From NCBI GenBank assembly GCA_040902885.1, contig JBBDWK010000092.1:1-64000 (forward strand): DNA of 64,000 bases, written 5' to 3'. The number at the start of each line of letters is the position of its first letter. Position 1 is the stretch's first letter. This document shows, piece after piece, positions 24,883 through 33,852 of this stretch. A program made the translations under genes and the position numbers. The DNA is from JBBDWK01 sp040902885 (GTDB lineage Bacteria; Acidobacteriota; Terriglobia; Bryobacterales; Bryobacteraceae). A model generated the notes under the pieces. It saw only the letters and a list, made by a program, of their open reading frames with translations, searched no databases and was not told the origin of the DNA.

Positions 24883-26055
24883 TCAAAGGACTTGCAGAAT
24901 CAAACACTTCAGATAGTGGGTCTCGGGAACCGTCAACAAGATAGGATGGTCGCGGGACTGCGTTCTGCGTTCGATCACGCGCAAAGTGCGGCCTGCGTCC
25001 AGCGCCGCCCCGGCCACGATTTCGAGAAACGCGGCCTCGCTTACGTGATGGGAGCAGGAGCAGGTCACCAGAGTCCCTCCCCGCTCCAGCAGGCGCAAAG
25101 CCCGTAAATTGATCTCTTTGTATCCCCTCGCCGCCCCCGCCGCGGCGCTGCGCGATTTGGCGAAGGCGGGCGGGTCAAGGACGACAGTCCGGAAACGGCG
25201 GCGCGCCGCGTCGTAGCCTGCGAGCAGATCGAAAACATTGGCTTCCTTGAATTGAACATTGACCGCTTCGTTGGCCTGCGCATTCAGTCGCGCCGCCGCC
25301 AGCGCATCGGCCGAGCTATCCACCGCCTCCACGCTCTCGCAATGCCGCGAAAGGTGCATGGCGAAGCCGCCCGTCGAGCAGAAGCAATCGAGCGCCGCGC
25401 CGCCCGCGTAGGACGCGGCGGCAAGGTAATTCTCGCGCTGATCCAGAAAAATCCCCGTCTTCTGGCCGTGCAGCAGGTCCGCGTAAAATCGCAATCCATT
25501 GATATGGACGGATACCGAGCCGGGTACGTCGCCAAAAATTACGCCCGCCTCGAGAGGCAGCTCTTCCCGCGCGCGCACCGGCGCGTCGTTCCGGGCCACG
25601 ATGCCGGCGGGCGCAAAGACGGTCTTGAGCGCGGAAACGATGGAAGGCTGGGCGCGGTCCATGCCCTGGTCGAGCGTCTGCACCACGAGGTAGTCCGCAT
25701 AGCGGTCCACAATGAGTCCGGGCAGCAGATCGCCTTCCGCGTGCACCACGCGGTAGGCGTCGCCGCCGGACGCCACAAGGCGCCGATACTGTTCGGCCGC
25801 GGCGATGCGGGAGTGAAAAAAGCCTTCGTCGATGGGATGCAGTTCGCGGGAAAGCAGGCGGAGGCAGATCTGAGAGGAGGAACTGTAGTGGGCGAGGCCG
25901 AGAGGACGGCCTCTGGGAGGGATTACCTTGACGACGGCGCCGGGGGAGGCGCCGCCGCGTTCGACCACGTCGCTCGAAAAGATCCAGGGGTGGCCGGAAG
26001 CCACGCGGTCCGCGCCCTTCCGGTTTACCCGGACTTCAGCCCATTCCAGGCTCAA
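24883..26055 (-). CDS. rlmI: Class I SAM-dependent rRNA methyltransferase, RlmI-like
   Basis: 390 aa. A PUA RNA-binding domain (about 1-80) has the GHPWIFSSDV motif. A linker domain with HAEGDLLPGLIVDRY leads to the Rossmann methyltransferase (about 200-390). SAM-binding features include LDCFCSTGGF and a catalytic VVLDPPAFAKS; TCSCSHHV near the C-terminus matches the RlmI family. The E. coli homologue makes 5-methylcytidine in 23S rRNA. The start is TTG at 26053-26055, overlapping the htpX stop (TTGA). Confidence 0.9.
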   Translation of the reverse strand: MSLEWAEVRVNRKGADRVASGHPWIFSSDVVERGGASPGAVVKVIPPRGRPLGLAHYSSSSQICLRLLSRELHPIDEGFFHSRIAAAEQYRRLVASGGDAYRVVHAEGDLLPGLIVDRYADYLVVQTLDQGMDRAQPSIVSALKTVFAPAGIVARNDAPVRAREELPLEAGVIFGDVPGSVSVHINGLRFYADLLHGQKTGIFLDQRENYLAAASYAGGAALDCFCSTGGFAMHLSRHCESVEAVDSSADALAAARLNAQANEAVNVQFKEANVFDLLAGYDAARRRFRTVVLDPPAFAKSRSAAAGAARGYKEINLRALRLLERGGTLVTCSCSHHVSEAAFLEIVAGAALDAGRTLRVIERRTQSRDHPILLTVPETHYLKCLILQVL

Positions 26056-26906
26056 CGAATGGCCTGGAGCCGCGCGATGCGCTGTTCAGTCGAAGGGTGC
26101 GTGGAGAACAGCTTCATTAGCGTGCGCCCGCCGCCGAACGGGGCGATGATGAACATGTGCGCGGTGGCCGGCGAGGCGTGCATGGGAATCCGCTGCGCGT
26201 AACTATCCAGGCGCTGCAACGCGGAGATCATGGGATAAGGACTGCCCATGTACTTGGCGGCGGCTCCGTCGGCCCCGTACTCGCGCGTCCGCGAGATGGC
26301 CATCTGAATGACCATTGCCGCGATGGGACCCAGGAACAGCATCAGCAACGCTCCGCCGGCCCCGCCTCCATCCCCGTCCTCATCTCTGCGGCCGCCGAAG
26401 AAAAAGGCGAAGTGCGAGAGATAGGTAATGGCCGCGGCGATGGTGGCAGCGATCGAGGCGACCAGTATATCCCGATTCAAAACGTGACCCAGTTCATGGG
26501 CGAGCACGGCCTCCACTTCCTGGTCATCCATCAGGCGCAGCAGCCCCACCGTGAACGCCACCGACGCATGCTTCGGATTGCGGCCGGTTGCGAACGCGTT
26601 CGGCGACTCCTCCGGTATCACCCACAGCTTCGGCTCAGGAATGCCCATACGCTGGCACAGGCGCGAAACCATGGGCGCGATGCGCTTGTAAATCTCCGGA
26701 TTCTCCTCCCGAGTCAGCGGCTGGGCATGATACATGGACAGGGCGATCTTGTCGGAGTAGAAGTAGCCGGCGAGATTCATGACAACCGCCATTCCCAAGC
26801 CCAGCAGGAGGCCTTGCCTTCCGCCCAGGGCTTGGCCGCCAACCAGCAGCAGAGCGCTCAAAAGCCCCAGCAGGAAAACGGTTTTCAAGGTGTTCGTGGT
26901 CGTCAT
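26052..26906 (-). CDS. htpX: Zinc metalloprotease HtpX
   Basis: 284-aa inner-membrane M48 protease. Two N-terminal transmembrane helices are followed by a cytoplasmic domain with the zinc motif HELGH in AHELGHVLNRD, a third/fourth helix pair, and a downstream REYGADGAA segment supplying the third zinc ligand (Glu). It degrades misfolded membrane proteins. The ATG at 26904-26906 is chosen over an open frame up to 26972 because the helix starts directly after it. An Asp/Gly-rich loop (RRDEDGDGGGAGG) interrupts the region after the second helix pair. It is operonic with rlmI. Confidence 0.94.
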   Translation of the reverse strand: MTTTNTLKTVFLLGLLSALLLVGGQALGGRQGLLLGLGMAVVMNLAGYFYSDKIALSMYHAQPLTREENPEIYKRIAPMVSRLCQRMGIPEPKLWVIPEESPNAFATGRNPKHASVAFTVGLLRLMDDQEVEAVLAHELGHVLNRDILVASIAATIAAAITYLSHFAFFFGGRRDEDGDGGGAGGALLMLFLGPIAAMVIQMAISRTREYGADGAAAKYMGSPYPMISALQRLDSYAQRIPMHASPATAHMFIIAPFGGGRTLMKLFSTHPSTEQRIARLQAIR

Positions 26907-26991
26907 ATAGTTATTGTCCCATGCTGTGCAATAGGGCGGCGGCGAGAGTTTGTCGCCAGCGCCGCCCTTCACCTCTTGTCGAAAAAGCCGA

Positions 26992-27417
26992 TTAGCCTTT
27001 TACCGCCACCTTCACTTGGCGCGGTTTGGCCGCCTCCTTTTTGGGCAGGGTCACGTTCAGCACGCCGTTCCTGTACTCGGCGGCGACGTGCTCGGTGTCC
27101 ACAGTAGCCGGGACAGCGAAGCTGCGAACGAAGTTCCCATAGCTGCGCTCTATGCGGTGGTAGCCCTTGGCGTTCTCTTCCTGCTCGAACTTGCGCTCCC
27201 CCTTGAGCGTCAGCGTCTGGTTCTCAACGCGGACTTCGATGTCTTTGAGATCCACGTCTGGCACGTCGGCCTTGAGGACGATGGCATTTTCGGTCTCAAC
27301 GATGTCCACGGCCGGCGACCAGGGACGGGCAGTGCGAGGCTCATTCATGAGCCGCGTGACGGCATCTTCGAAGAAGCGGAGACTGTTGGACAGGGGATCG
27401 TAGTGACTCAGAGACAT
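26992..27417 (-). CDS. Small heat shock protein (Hsp20/alpha-crystallin)
   Basis: 141-aa ATP-independent holdase. The alpha-crystallin domain (about 40-130) shows VDIVETENAIVLKADVPDVD and GVLNVTLPKKE, the conserved A-x-x-x-n-GvL strand near the C-terminus. The C-terminal tail lacks a clear I-x-I motif. It has its own strong promoter and a GAGG ribosome-binding site. No CIRCE or ROSE-type element was recognised upstream. It is followed after about 85 bp by the HtpX operon on the same strand, so both may be envelope or heat-stress genes. Confidence 0.96.
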   Translation of the reverse strand: MSLSHYDPLSNSLRFFEDAVTRLMNEPRTARPWSPAVDIVETENAIVLKADVPDVDLKDIEVRVENQTLTLKGERKFEQEENAKGYHRIERSYGNFVRSFAVPATVDTEHVAAEYRNGVLNVTLPKKEAAKPRQVKVAVKG

Positions 27418-27439
27418 AAATTAATGTACCTCACAGACA

Positions 27440-27468
27440 ATAATAAAATATGAGTCTATTCTTGTCAA
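27440..27468 (-). promoter_or_regulatory. Housekeeping-type promoter for hsp20
   Basis: On the minus strand TTGACA (27468-27463) is separated by exactly 17 bp from TATTAT (27445-27440), near the ideal sigma-70 consensus. The predicted start site at about 27433 gives a leader of roughly 15-20 nt before the ATG at 27417. It is the AT-richest promoter seen in the window. Confidence 0.8.
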
Positions 27469-27502
27469 CCAGTTTTTTACTTGACTGTGCTCTAATCTTG
27501 GA

Positions 27503-28651
27503 GTGACCCGAAGCACACTAGGAGCTTTCGCGCTCTTCGCCCTTACAGCGCTGGCGCAGACCGCCGAACCCGACCGGGTAGCGCGCCTCCTCGAAGAGTT
27601 GACCAACGCTCATGGGCCGTCCGGTTTCGAAGGTCCCGTGCGCGCCATCGCTCGCCGCGAGCTGACGCCGATCGCCAACCGGATCGAGACCGATGGCCTG
27701 GGCTCGCTCATTGCATCGATAGACGGACCGGCGGGCAGCCCGCGCGTCATGATGGCCGCGCACATGGACGAGCTGGGGATGATCGTGAAGTACATCACCC
27801 CGGAGGGCTTTCTCAAGTTTCAGACGCTGGGCGGCTGGCTCGACCAGGGCCTTATCAACCAGCGCTTCATCGTCATGACGCGCAAGGGTCCGGTGGCCGG
27901 CGTGACCGGTCTGAAAACTCCCCATGTGATGGGAGCCGAGGAGCGCGTGCGCTTGAAGAGGCGCGACGACATTTTTCTGGATGTCGGCGCCGCAGGCCGC
28001 GCCGACGCCGAGGAGCGGCTCGGGATTCGTCCCGGCGATCCGATCGCGCCCGACAGCCGGTTCGCCATTCTCAACGGCAGCCAACTCTATGTGGCCAAGG
28101 CCTGGGACGACCGCGTGGGCGTGGCCGTCCTGATTGAAGTGCTGCGGCGCCTGAAGCAGAATCCCGCGCCATGCAGCGTCTACGCCGTGGCCACGGTGCA
28201 GGAGGAGATCGGGTTGCGCGGCGCGCAGACCAGCAGCCACCAGGTGAAGCCCGATATCGGCATCAGCGTGGAAGTGGGCGTGGCTTCGGATTATCCGGGC
28301 ATCACTCAGGACGAGGCTCAGGAGCGCCTCGGAAAAGGACCGGGCATCTTCCTGCACGACAGCTCCATGCTTCCCAACCTGAAGCTGCGCGATTACTTCA
28401 TCGATACCGCGAAGGCCGCGGACTTGCCCTTGCAGTTCAACGTTCTGAGCGGGTACGGAGAGGACGGCGCGGAGATGCAGCGCGCGTACTCAGGCATCCC
28501 GGCCATCAACGTCACCGTTCCCACGCGCTACCTGCACAATCACAACGGCATTATCCACCGCGACGATTTCGATCGCGCCGTGGACCTGGTGACGGCCGCC
28601 ATTCGCGGGCTGAACGCGGACACCGTCCGCCGGTTGAAGAGCTTCGATTGA
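27503..28651 (+). CDS. M42 family metallopeptidase with signal peptide
   Basis: 382 aa. A short signal peptide (LGAFALFALTALAQ) precedes the M42 aminopeptidase fold, with metal-binding residues in AAHMDELG (His), KAWDDRVG (bridging Asp), QEEIGLRG (catalytic Glu pair) and a late LHNHNGIIHRDD (His). M42 enzymes are usually cytosolic tetrahedral aminopeptidases, so the export signal is unusual but recurrent in acidobacteria. The start is GTG at 27503, divergent from hsp20. The serine hydrolase gene begins 7 bp after the stop. Confidence 0.92.
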   Translation: MTRSTLGAFALFALTALAQTAEPDRVARLLEELTNAHGPSGFEGPVRAIARRELTPIANRIETDGLGSLIASIDGPAGSPRVMMAAHMDELGMIVKYITPEGFLKFQTLGGWLDQGLINQRFIVMTRKGPVAGVTGLKTPHVMGAEERVRLKRRDDIFLDVGAAGRADAEERLGIRPGDPIAPDSRFAILNGSQLYVAKAWDDRVGVAVLIEVLRRLKQNPAPCSVYAVATVQEEIGLRGAQTSSHQVKPDIGISVEVGVASDYPGITQDEAQERLGKGPGIFLHDSSMLPNLKLRDYFIDTAKAADLPLQFNVLSGYGEDGAEMQRAYSGIPAINVTVPTRYLHNHNGIIHRDDFDRAVDLVTAAIRGLNADTVRRLKSFD

Positions 28652-28658
28652 GGGCGTG

Positions 28659-29738
28659 ATGAACAGACGCTTATTTTTAGCGACGCTTCTGCCTTCGCTC
28701 CTGGCCGCTCAGGGCCTGCCCGGGATCTCCGCCGAACAGCTCGCGCGCGTGGAGACGGTGGTAACGTCCGAGATGTCGCGCCTGAACATTCCCGGGCTCT
28801 CGGTAGCTATCGTGACGGGTGGCGAGCTGCGCTGGGCGAACGGCTACGGCCTCGCGGACCTGGAGAACTCGGTCCCCGCCAAGGCAGCCACCGTGTACCG
28901 GCTGGCTTCCATATCGAAGCCCATCACCGCCGTGGCCGCCATGCAGCTTGTGGAGCGCGGCAAGCTGGACCTGGACGCGCCGGTCCGTAAGTATCTGCCC
29001 TCGTTCCCGGAGAAGGAATGGCCGATCACCGCTCGGCAATTACTCGGTCACCTGGGCGGCGTGCGTCATTACCGGAGCGGCGAAGAGGTGAACAGTACGC
29101 GGCACTATGAGTCGGTGTGCGAAGCGCTGGATATCTTTCAGAACGACGCGCTGATGCACCAGCCGGGCACGAAGTACGCGTACACGACATACGGCTACAA
29201 TCTGTTGGGCTGCGTGGTGGAGCTCGCCTCGGCGACACGATTCGCCGACTACATCCGCAAGAACATTTTTCTGCCCGCCGGCATGGAGACGATCCGGCCC
29301 GACAACGTGTTCGACATCGTTCCCAACCGCGCGCAAGGCTATCGGCGTACAAGCGGCGGCGAGCTGCGCAATTCGAACCTCGCCGATACCAGCAACAAGA
29401 TTCCGGGCGGAGGACTGTGCTCCACAGTGGTGGACCTGGCGCGCTTCGCCATCGCCATGCAGAGCGACGTTCTGCTGAAAAAGGAAACCCGGGAGCGGAT
29501 GTTCACGCGCCAGAAGCTGGCGGACGGCACGGAGACCGCCTACGGCCTGGGCTGGTCGGTGGCCGAGCATGACGGCCGGCGCGTGGTCTCTCACGGCGGC
29601 GCACAGCAGCGGGTGAGCACGATCCTTTATACAGCGCCGGACCTTGGCTTCGCGGCCGCTCTGATGTGCAACATGGAGGGCGCGAACCTGGGACGCGCGG
29701 CGCGTGAGATGGCGCGCATCTTTCTGGAAAGTAATTGA
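28659..29738 (+). CDS. Secreted beta-lactamase-family serine hydrolase
   Basis: 359 aa. The N-terminal MNRRLFLATLLPSLLAAQ is a signal peptide, with twin Arg. The class C beta-lactamase/DD-peptidase-like fold has its SxxK motif in LASISKPIT, a Tyr in the YGYNLLG segment (YxN motif) and HGG in VVSHGGAQQR (KTG equivalent). Such enzymes cleave esters or D-amino peptides; antibiotic resistance should not be assumed. It is in line with the M42 peptidase 7 bp upstream, suggesting peptide scavenging. A GTG three bases upstream is an alternative start. Confidence 0.9.
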   Translation: MNRRLFLATLLPSLLAAQGLPGISAEQLARVETVVTSEMSRLNIPGLSVAIVTGGELRWANGYGLADLENSVPAKAATVYRLASISKPITAVAAMQLVERGKLDLDAPVRKYLPSFPEKEWPITARQLLGHLGGVRHYRSGEEVNSTRHYESVCEALDIFQNDALMHQPGTKYAYTTYGYNLLGCVVELASATRFADYIRKNIFLPAGMETIRPDNVFDIVPNRAQGYRRTSGGELRNSNLADTSNKIPGGGLCSTVVDLARFAIAMQSDVLLKKETRERMFTRQKLADGTETAYGLGWSVAEHDGRRVVSHGGAQQRVSTILYTAPDLGFAAALMCNMEGANLGRAAREMARIFLESN

Positions 29739-29751
29739 GCCGACGCAGACT

Positions 29752-32148
29752 TCAGAACCGGGTCTTGACCTGAAATGTAATCTGGCGTCCCGGCGCGAGC
29801 GCGGTGCCGGAGAATAACCCGCTGAAATTGATCGCGTTCAGCCGGCCGGTCGCGTTGCGCACATCGAATTGCACGGACACCGAGCGCTCCCGCCGCTCCC
29901 AGAGCCTCGCGCCCACTGCGAAATCCAGACTGAAATTCGGCCGGATGCGGCTGCGCTCGAAATTCACCTTGTCGAGGATAGCCTGGGAGATGGGCTGGAC
30001 GCGGTCGTCATCGTCGTCCTCATCCGCGTCTTCATCTTCATCCCCGTCTTCGTTCTCTTCGTCCTCGTCATCATCGCCTTCCAGTTCCACCGGCAGACCG
30101 CTGCCGTAGCGGACTCCGGTCATAAACCAAAGTCGCCGGTGGGGTTCGATGCGAACCTGTGCCGCCAGGGTGTTCCTCTGGTCCTGGCTGATGGGGAACC
30201 GCTCAACAACGTCTCGCAGTTCTTCCGCCTCTCCGCCTTGAATGAAGAGTCCACCCGTAACAGGGGACGTGGCCGTGCCGAGCATGTTGGAGTAACTGAC
30301 GAAAGACGAGACGCGCCGCCAGCGCGGCAGCTCCAGGCGGACCTCCGTACCCTGAATCCGCGCCGTGTCGAACGTGATGGGAAAGGAAAGGCCCGTGTTG
30401 AGGAACACATCGTCATCGATGTAATTGCGGAATGTGCGCCAGTAGTGGCTCACGTCCAGCCGCAGCCGGTTCCAGAAGGGTTTCCGCAGCCCGACCTCAA
30501 AGAAGTTCGCGCGGCTGGCCGGCACCGCCAGAGCGTCATCGATGTCGTCGAGGCCCAGGCCGCTGGCCGCGCTGCTGAGCAGAAGGTTTTCCATCGGCGG
30601 CGGCTGAAAGATCCGGTCGTAGGAAGCTCGCAGCAAGAGGTCGGCGGCGGGAATGTAATAACTGAAGGCCAGGCGCGGGCTGACGGCAGTATCCTTGATT
30701 CGAAAACTGTAACGGTCCAGCCTCAGTCCGACCGCTGCAGCGAAATTACCCAACCGAATGTGATCCTGGATGAAGCCGGATGCTTCGGTGCTTCGCCGGC
30801 GGTCGCGGAATTCGAGGTCGAACCGCGGGAGTTCATCTGGCTCGGCGAAGCGAAAACTCTCCCGGATGTTGTTAATGCGCAGGTCGCCGCCGAACTTCAG
30901 AGTGTGGTGCTCGCCCTCGATGGTGACGCTGCCGATGACGGCGCCTTCCCGAAAGCCGCGGTTCTGCTCCACGAAGACGGGAGTGGATAGCGCGTTGCTC
31001 CATAGCTTGGCCGTCAGATCCCTAACCATGCCGCGCACCGACCCGAGCGCCCGGGACGAGAAGGTGTGCTGGTAATGAACCTGGCCGGCGGTCTCCGCGG
31101 AGGAGCGGTCCTGGCGCTGACCCACGGCCTGCTGCGCCAGGTCGTTGGGAACCAGGAAGCCCGCGCGGTTCGAGCGGAGATAGAGAGTCAGCCGGTCGCG
31201 ATCGCTGAGGTCCTGGTCGAGCCGGGCATTGATGCCGCCAGCGCTGGCATTGTTGGTGAAGTTCTCGAGGGATGGAGGATCCAGGTACCGGTCGGTATGG
31301 CCACCCTGAACGCCGAGTGACACGGCAGTGCGGCCGGCACGATATTGATGAGTCACAGAGCCGATTTGAGTTCCATAGCTGCCTGCTTGGAAACCGGCCT
31401 CGGAGGAATGGCCCAGGAGGTCGACCCGCCGCGTGTCCAGCGCGATGACGCCGCCGAGCCGCCGTCCATACTCCGCCGGAATACCCGCCGTCATGATGTT
31501 GACGGCCGCAAACTCGCTATTTTCGAATGCCGGGGCAAAGCCGATGGACCGATTATCATAGAGCGGCATGCCGTCGATCACGTATTGCGTGTCGTATTCC
31601 GAGCCCCGTGGGTGTAGAACCGCGTTGGCTTCGAGCAGCCAGCCGGGCATGGTAGTGACAACGTCGATCATGCTCCGGCCAAGCGTGGTTCCGGGTGTTT
31701 CGTCCAGTTGCCCAAGGCCGCTCTGCATTACCAGGCCCGGATGGGAGCGGTCCAACAGCGGAGCGGCCGACCGCACCGTCATCTCCGTCTTGATGGCGCC
31801 GATCTTCAGCGTCACTTCCTTTTCCTGGGGCACTGCGGAGCGAATCTCGATCGTGTCGACGAACTCCTCAAATCCACTTTGCGTCACAGCCAGGCGGTAG
31901 ACGCCTTGCGGCAAGCGCAGCAGCCGGACGTGGCCCGCCGGGTCCGCCTGTGCCTCAGTACGGAATTGCGGGCTCCGGCCGGCAAGCTCAACACGGGCCG
32001 CCACCGGATTCCGGGCGGGGTCGCGTACCGTGACGCGTAACTCGCCCTCCATGATCTGGGCGGACCCGGGGCGCAGGAAGACGAGAGCCAGAAGGACAAA
32101 TCCGGAAGGGGTTCGCGATAACCATCGTCGTAGCAGGTAAAAGTGCAT
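29752..32148 (-). CDS. TonB-dependent receptor with carboxypeptidase-like N-terminal domain
   Basis: 798-aa outer-membrane receptor. Signal peptide ends near GSAQ. A carboxypeptidase-regulatory-like domain (about 35-115) precedes a plug-like domain with QYVIDGMPLYDN and GGVIALDTRR. The remainder is a beta-barrel ending in TFQVKTRF, a terminal-Phe strand for BAM insertion. No clear TonB box was found. A loop of about 30 residues near position 705-735 is almost all Asp/Glu and may bind a cation. The ATG at 32146-32148 gives a good signal peptide; an upstream ATG at 32181 adds 11 residues. It lies divergent to a sigma/anti-sigma pair. Confidence 0.9.
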   Translation of the reverse strand: MHFYLLRRWLSRTPSGFVLLALVFLRPGSAQIMEGELRVTVRDPARNPVAARVELAGRSPQFRTEAQADPAGHVRLLRLPQGVYRLAVTQSGFEEFVDTIEIRSAVPQEKEVTLKIGAIKTEMTVRSAAPLLDRSHPGLVMQSGLGQLDETPGTTLGRSMIDVVTTMPGWLLEANAVLHPRGSEYDTQYVIDGMPLYDNRSIGFAPAFENSEFAAVNIMTAGIPAEYGRRLGGVIALDTRRVDLLGHSSEAGFQAGSYGTQIGSVTHQYRAGRTAVSLGVQGGHTDRYLDPPSLENFTNNASAGGINARLDQDLSDRDRLTLYLRSNRAGFLVPNDLAQQAVGQRQDRSSAETAGQVHYQHTFSSRALGSVRGMVRDLTAKLWSNALSTPVFVEQNRGFREGAVIGSVTIEGEHHTLKFGGDLRINNIRESFRFAEPDELPRFDLEFRDRRRSTEASGFIQDHIRLGNFAAAVGLRLDRYSFRIKDTAVSPRLAFSYYIPAADLLLRASYDRIFQPPPMENLLLSSAASGLGLDDIDDALAVPASRANFFEVGLRKPFWNRLRLDVSHYWRTFRNYIDDDVFLNTGLSFPITFDTARIQGTEVRLELPRWRRVSSFVSYSNMLGTATSPVTGGLFIQGGEAEELRDVVERFPISQDQRNTLAAQVRIEPHRRLWFMTGVRYGSGLPVELEGDDDEDEENEDGDEDEDADEDDDDDRVQPISQAILDKVNFERSRIRPNFSLDFAVGARLWERRERSVSVQFDVRNATGRLNAINFSGLFSGTALAPGRQITFQVKTRF

Positions 32149-32278
32149 GGGTTGGGTATTTGAATATTCTTCCAGATCCACTTCTGTTCAATCTATTTTC
32201 ACGCTGAGCACGGTTTGACCGAAAAAAGCCTGAACAGAACGCCGGCCGCTGGGATATTAAAATAGAAGCGCCCAAGCG

Positions 32279-32857
32279 ATGTTGAATGGTCCGGCAGATT
32301 CATCCCTCGGGATGCCTCTAGTGACGACGGCGTGCGCGAACCGCTCGTCCAGGCCCTCGCCTGTGGAGGAGGAAGTTACCAGGCTATTCGACCAGTTACG
32401 CAATCCGCTGCTTCGGTACGTGCTTTCGCTCGGCTTGCGGCCGCAGGATGGTGAAGAAGTGATTCAAGAAGTGTTCCTGTCGCTGTTTCAACACTTGCGA
32501 CGGGGCAAGTCGCGCGAAAATCTCCGGGGCTGGGTCTTTCGCGTGGCTCACAATCTCGCCCTGAAGCAGCGTTACGCCCACCGCCAGTACATTCTGGCGC
32601 AGTCCGAGGAGAGTTTGCTCGATCGCCATGTGGACCCGGAGCCGAATCCGGAAGAAGCGCTGGCAGACAGACAGAGGCAGGCGCGGCTTCTTGCGGTGGT
32701 ACATGTCCTGCCCGAACAGGACCGTTGTTGTCTTCATTTGCGAGCCGAGGGGCTGCGCTACCGGGAGATCGCCGAGGTGCTGGGCATGTCCCTGGGAGCC
32801 GTCTCGTTGTCCCTCGTTCGGTCGCTGGCGCGTCTCACTCGCGCTGATGGAGGCTGA
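32279..32857 (+). CDS. ECF-type RNA polymerase sigma factor
   Basis: 192 aa. Region 2 (about 35-95) contains GEEVIQEVFLSLFQHLRRG and NLRGWVFRVAHNLALK. Region 4 (about 135-185) has LRYREIAEVLGMSLGAVSLSLVRSL as the DNA-binding helix-turn-helix. It is followed 5 bp later by a zinc-finger membrane protein, the usual anti-sigma partner. The divergent TonB receptor is a plausible target but no shared operator was recognised. A TATTAAAAT tract upstream of the start may be a -10 element. Confidence 0.92.
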   Translation: MLNGPADSSLGMPLVTTACANRSSRPSPVEEEVTRLFDQLRNPLLRYVLSLGLRPQDGEEVIQEVFLSLFQHLRRGKSRENLRGWVFRVAHNLALKQRYAHRQYILAQSEESLLDRHVDPEPNPEEALADRQRQARLLAVVHVLPEQDRCCLHLRAEGLRYREIAEVLGMSLGAVSLSLVRSLARLTRADGG

Positions 32858-32862
32858 CAGGC

Positions 32863-33717
32863 ATGCGACACGAGGAATCCCACGTCTCCGATCAAGACTT
32901 GCTCCGAGCCGCCGACGGCGAGCTTTCCACGCGCAAGATCGCGGAAATCCAGAAGCACCTGGCCGCCTGTTGGACGTGCCGCGCCAGGCGTGGCGAACTC
33001 GAAGGCGCCATCGCGCGCTTCGTCGAGACGCACCACCGAAAGCTCGATTCGCTGCTGCCTCCGCCGGATGGCGCCCGTGCACTGCTGAAGGTGCGGATGG
33101 AAGAACTGTCGGCGGTATCGCCTCCGGGTTCGTGGCGGCGATTGTTTTCGCCCGTGGGCGACGGCCTCCTGGTGAAGCTGGCGTGCGCTGTTCTCCTATT
33201 CACGGGTCTGCTGATCTTCGTCCTGCATCCCCGCTGGCTCACCGACGAACCCCCAACGCCTGCGGCGTTCGAAGAAGCCCGGGCCATTCCGGATCCAAGG
33301 CTGACGCCGGGCGCCGCGCTTCCCGTGACGAAGGACGACATTTGCGCGGCGGGAGCGGTTCACACCGTGCGGGTGGTACCGGAGCCAGTCGCCCGGCGGG
33401 TGTTTGCCGCGTATGGGATTCACCAGCCTCAGCCCCGCGCGTATGAGCTGGACTACTTAATTACTCCTGCCCTGGGCGGTCGCGACAACATCCGCAATTT
33501 CTGGCCTCAGCCTTATCGAACCACTGTCTGGAACGCTCATATTAAGGACGCCCTGGAGGACCACTTGCACCGGCTGGTCTGCGCGGGAGATCTCGATCTC
33601 GCGACGGCGCAACGCGACATCTCCCAAAATTGGATCGCTGCATACAAGAAGTACTTTCGTACTGGGGAGCCGCTTTCGGAGCATTCCACGTTCCTCAAAG
33701 ACCGCCCGTGGGAATAG
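32863..33717 (+). CDS. Membrane anti-sigma factor with C-terminal periplasmic domain
   Basis: 284 aa. The cytosolic N-terminal zinc finger includes HLAACWTCRAR (HxxxCxxC). A transmembrane helix lies at about residues 105-122 (ACAVLLFTGLLIFVLH). A ~160-residue periplasmic domain ends in NAHIKDALEDHLHRLVCAGDL-type and AQRDISQNWIAAYKKYF segments, a C-terminal motif seen in many acidobacterial secreted proteins. It is larger than the anti-sigma protein at 12449, suggesting the sensor is built in. Partner is the sigma factor 5 bp upstream. Confidence 0.85.
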   Translation: MRHEESHVSDQDLLRAADGELSTRKIAEIQKHLAACWTCRARRGELEGAIARFVETHHRKLDSLLPPPDGARALLKVRMEELSAVSPPGSWRRLFSPVGDGLLVKLACAVLLFTGLLIFVLHPRWLTDEPPTPAAFEEARAIPDPRLTPGAALPVTKDDICAAGAVHTVRVVPEPVARRVFAAYGIHQPQPRAYELDYLITPALGGRDNIRNFWPQPYRTTVWNAHIKDALEDHLHRLVCAGDLDLATAQRDISQNWIAAYKKYFRTGEPLSEHSTFLKDRPWE

Positions 33718-33768
33718 GGGCTGCCGCTCACTGAGAAGAGTTTGATTTTAAAAGGAAATACCAAGAAC

Positions 33769-33842
33769 TGGCTGGGAGGCAGGGATTCGAACCCCGATAC
33801 GCAGATCCAGAGTCTGCAGTCTTACCGTTAGACGACCTCCCA
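33769..33842 (-). tRNA. tRNA-Gln (anticodon CTG)
   Basis: The minus strand folds into a full cloverleaf of about 74 nt including an encoded CCA. Acceptor arms are TGGGAGG and CCTCCCA. The anticodon stem GCAGA/TCTGC encloses loop CTCTGGA, so the anticodon is CTG, reading CAG (Gln). The T arm contains GGTTCGAATCC. No integrase or att repeat was seen beside it. Confidence 0.95.
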
Positions 33843-33852
33843 ATTTTTCTCC

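Noticed and set aside
28659..29738. Antibiotic-resistance beta-lactamase
   Set aside because: The fold is the broad serine hydrolase family common in soil bacteria; nothing points to beta-lactam substrate specificity.
29990..30095. Polyacidic tract as a sign of frame error in the TonB receptor
   Set aside because: Reading frame and barrel-like sequence are continuous on both sides, so the tract is in frame.
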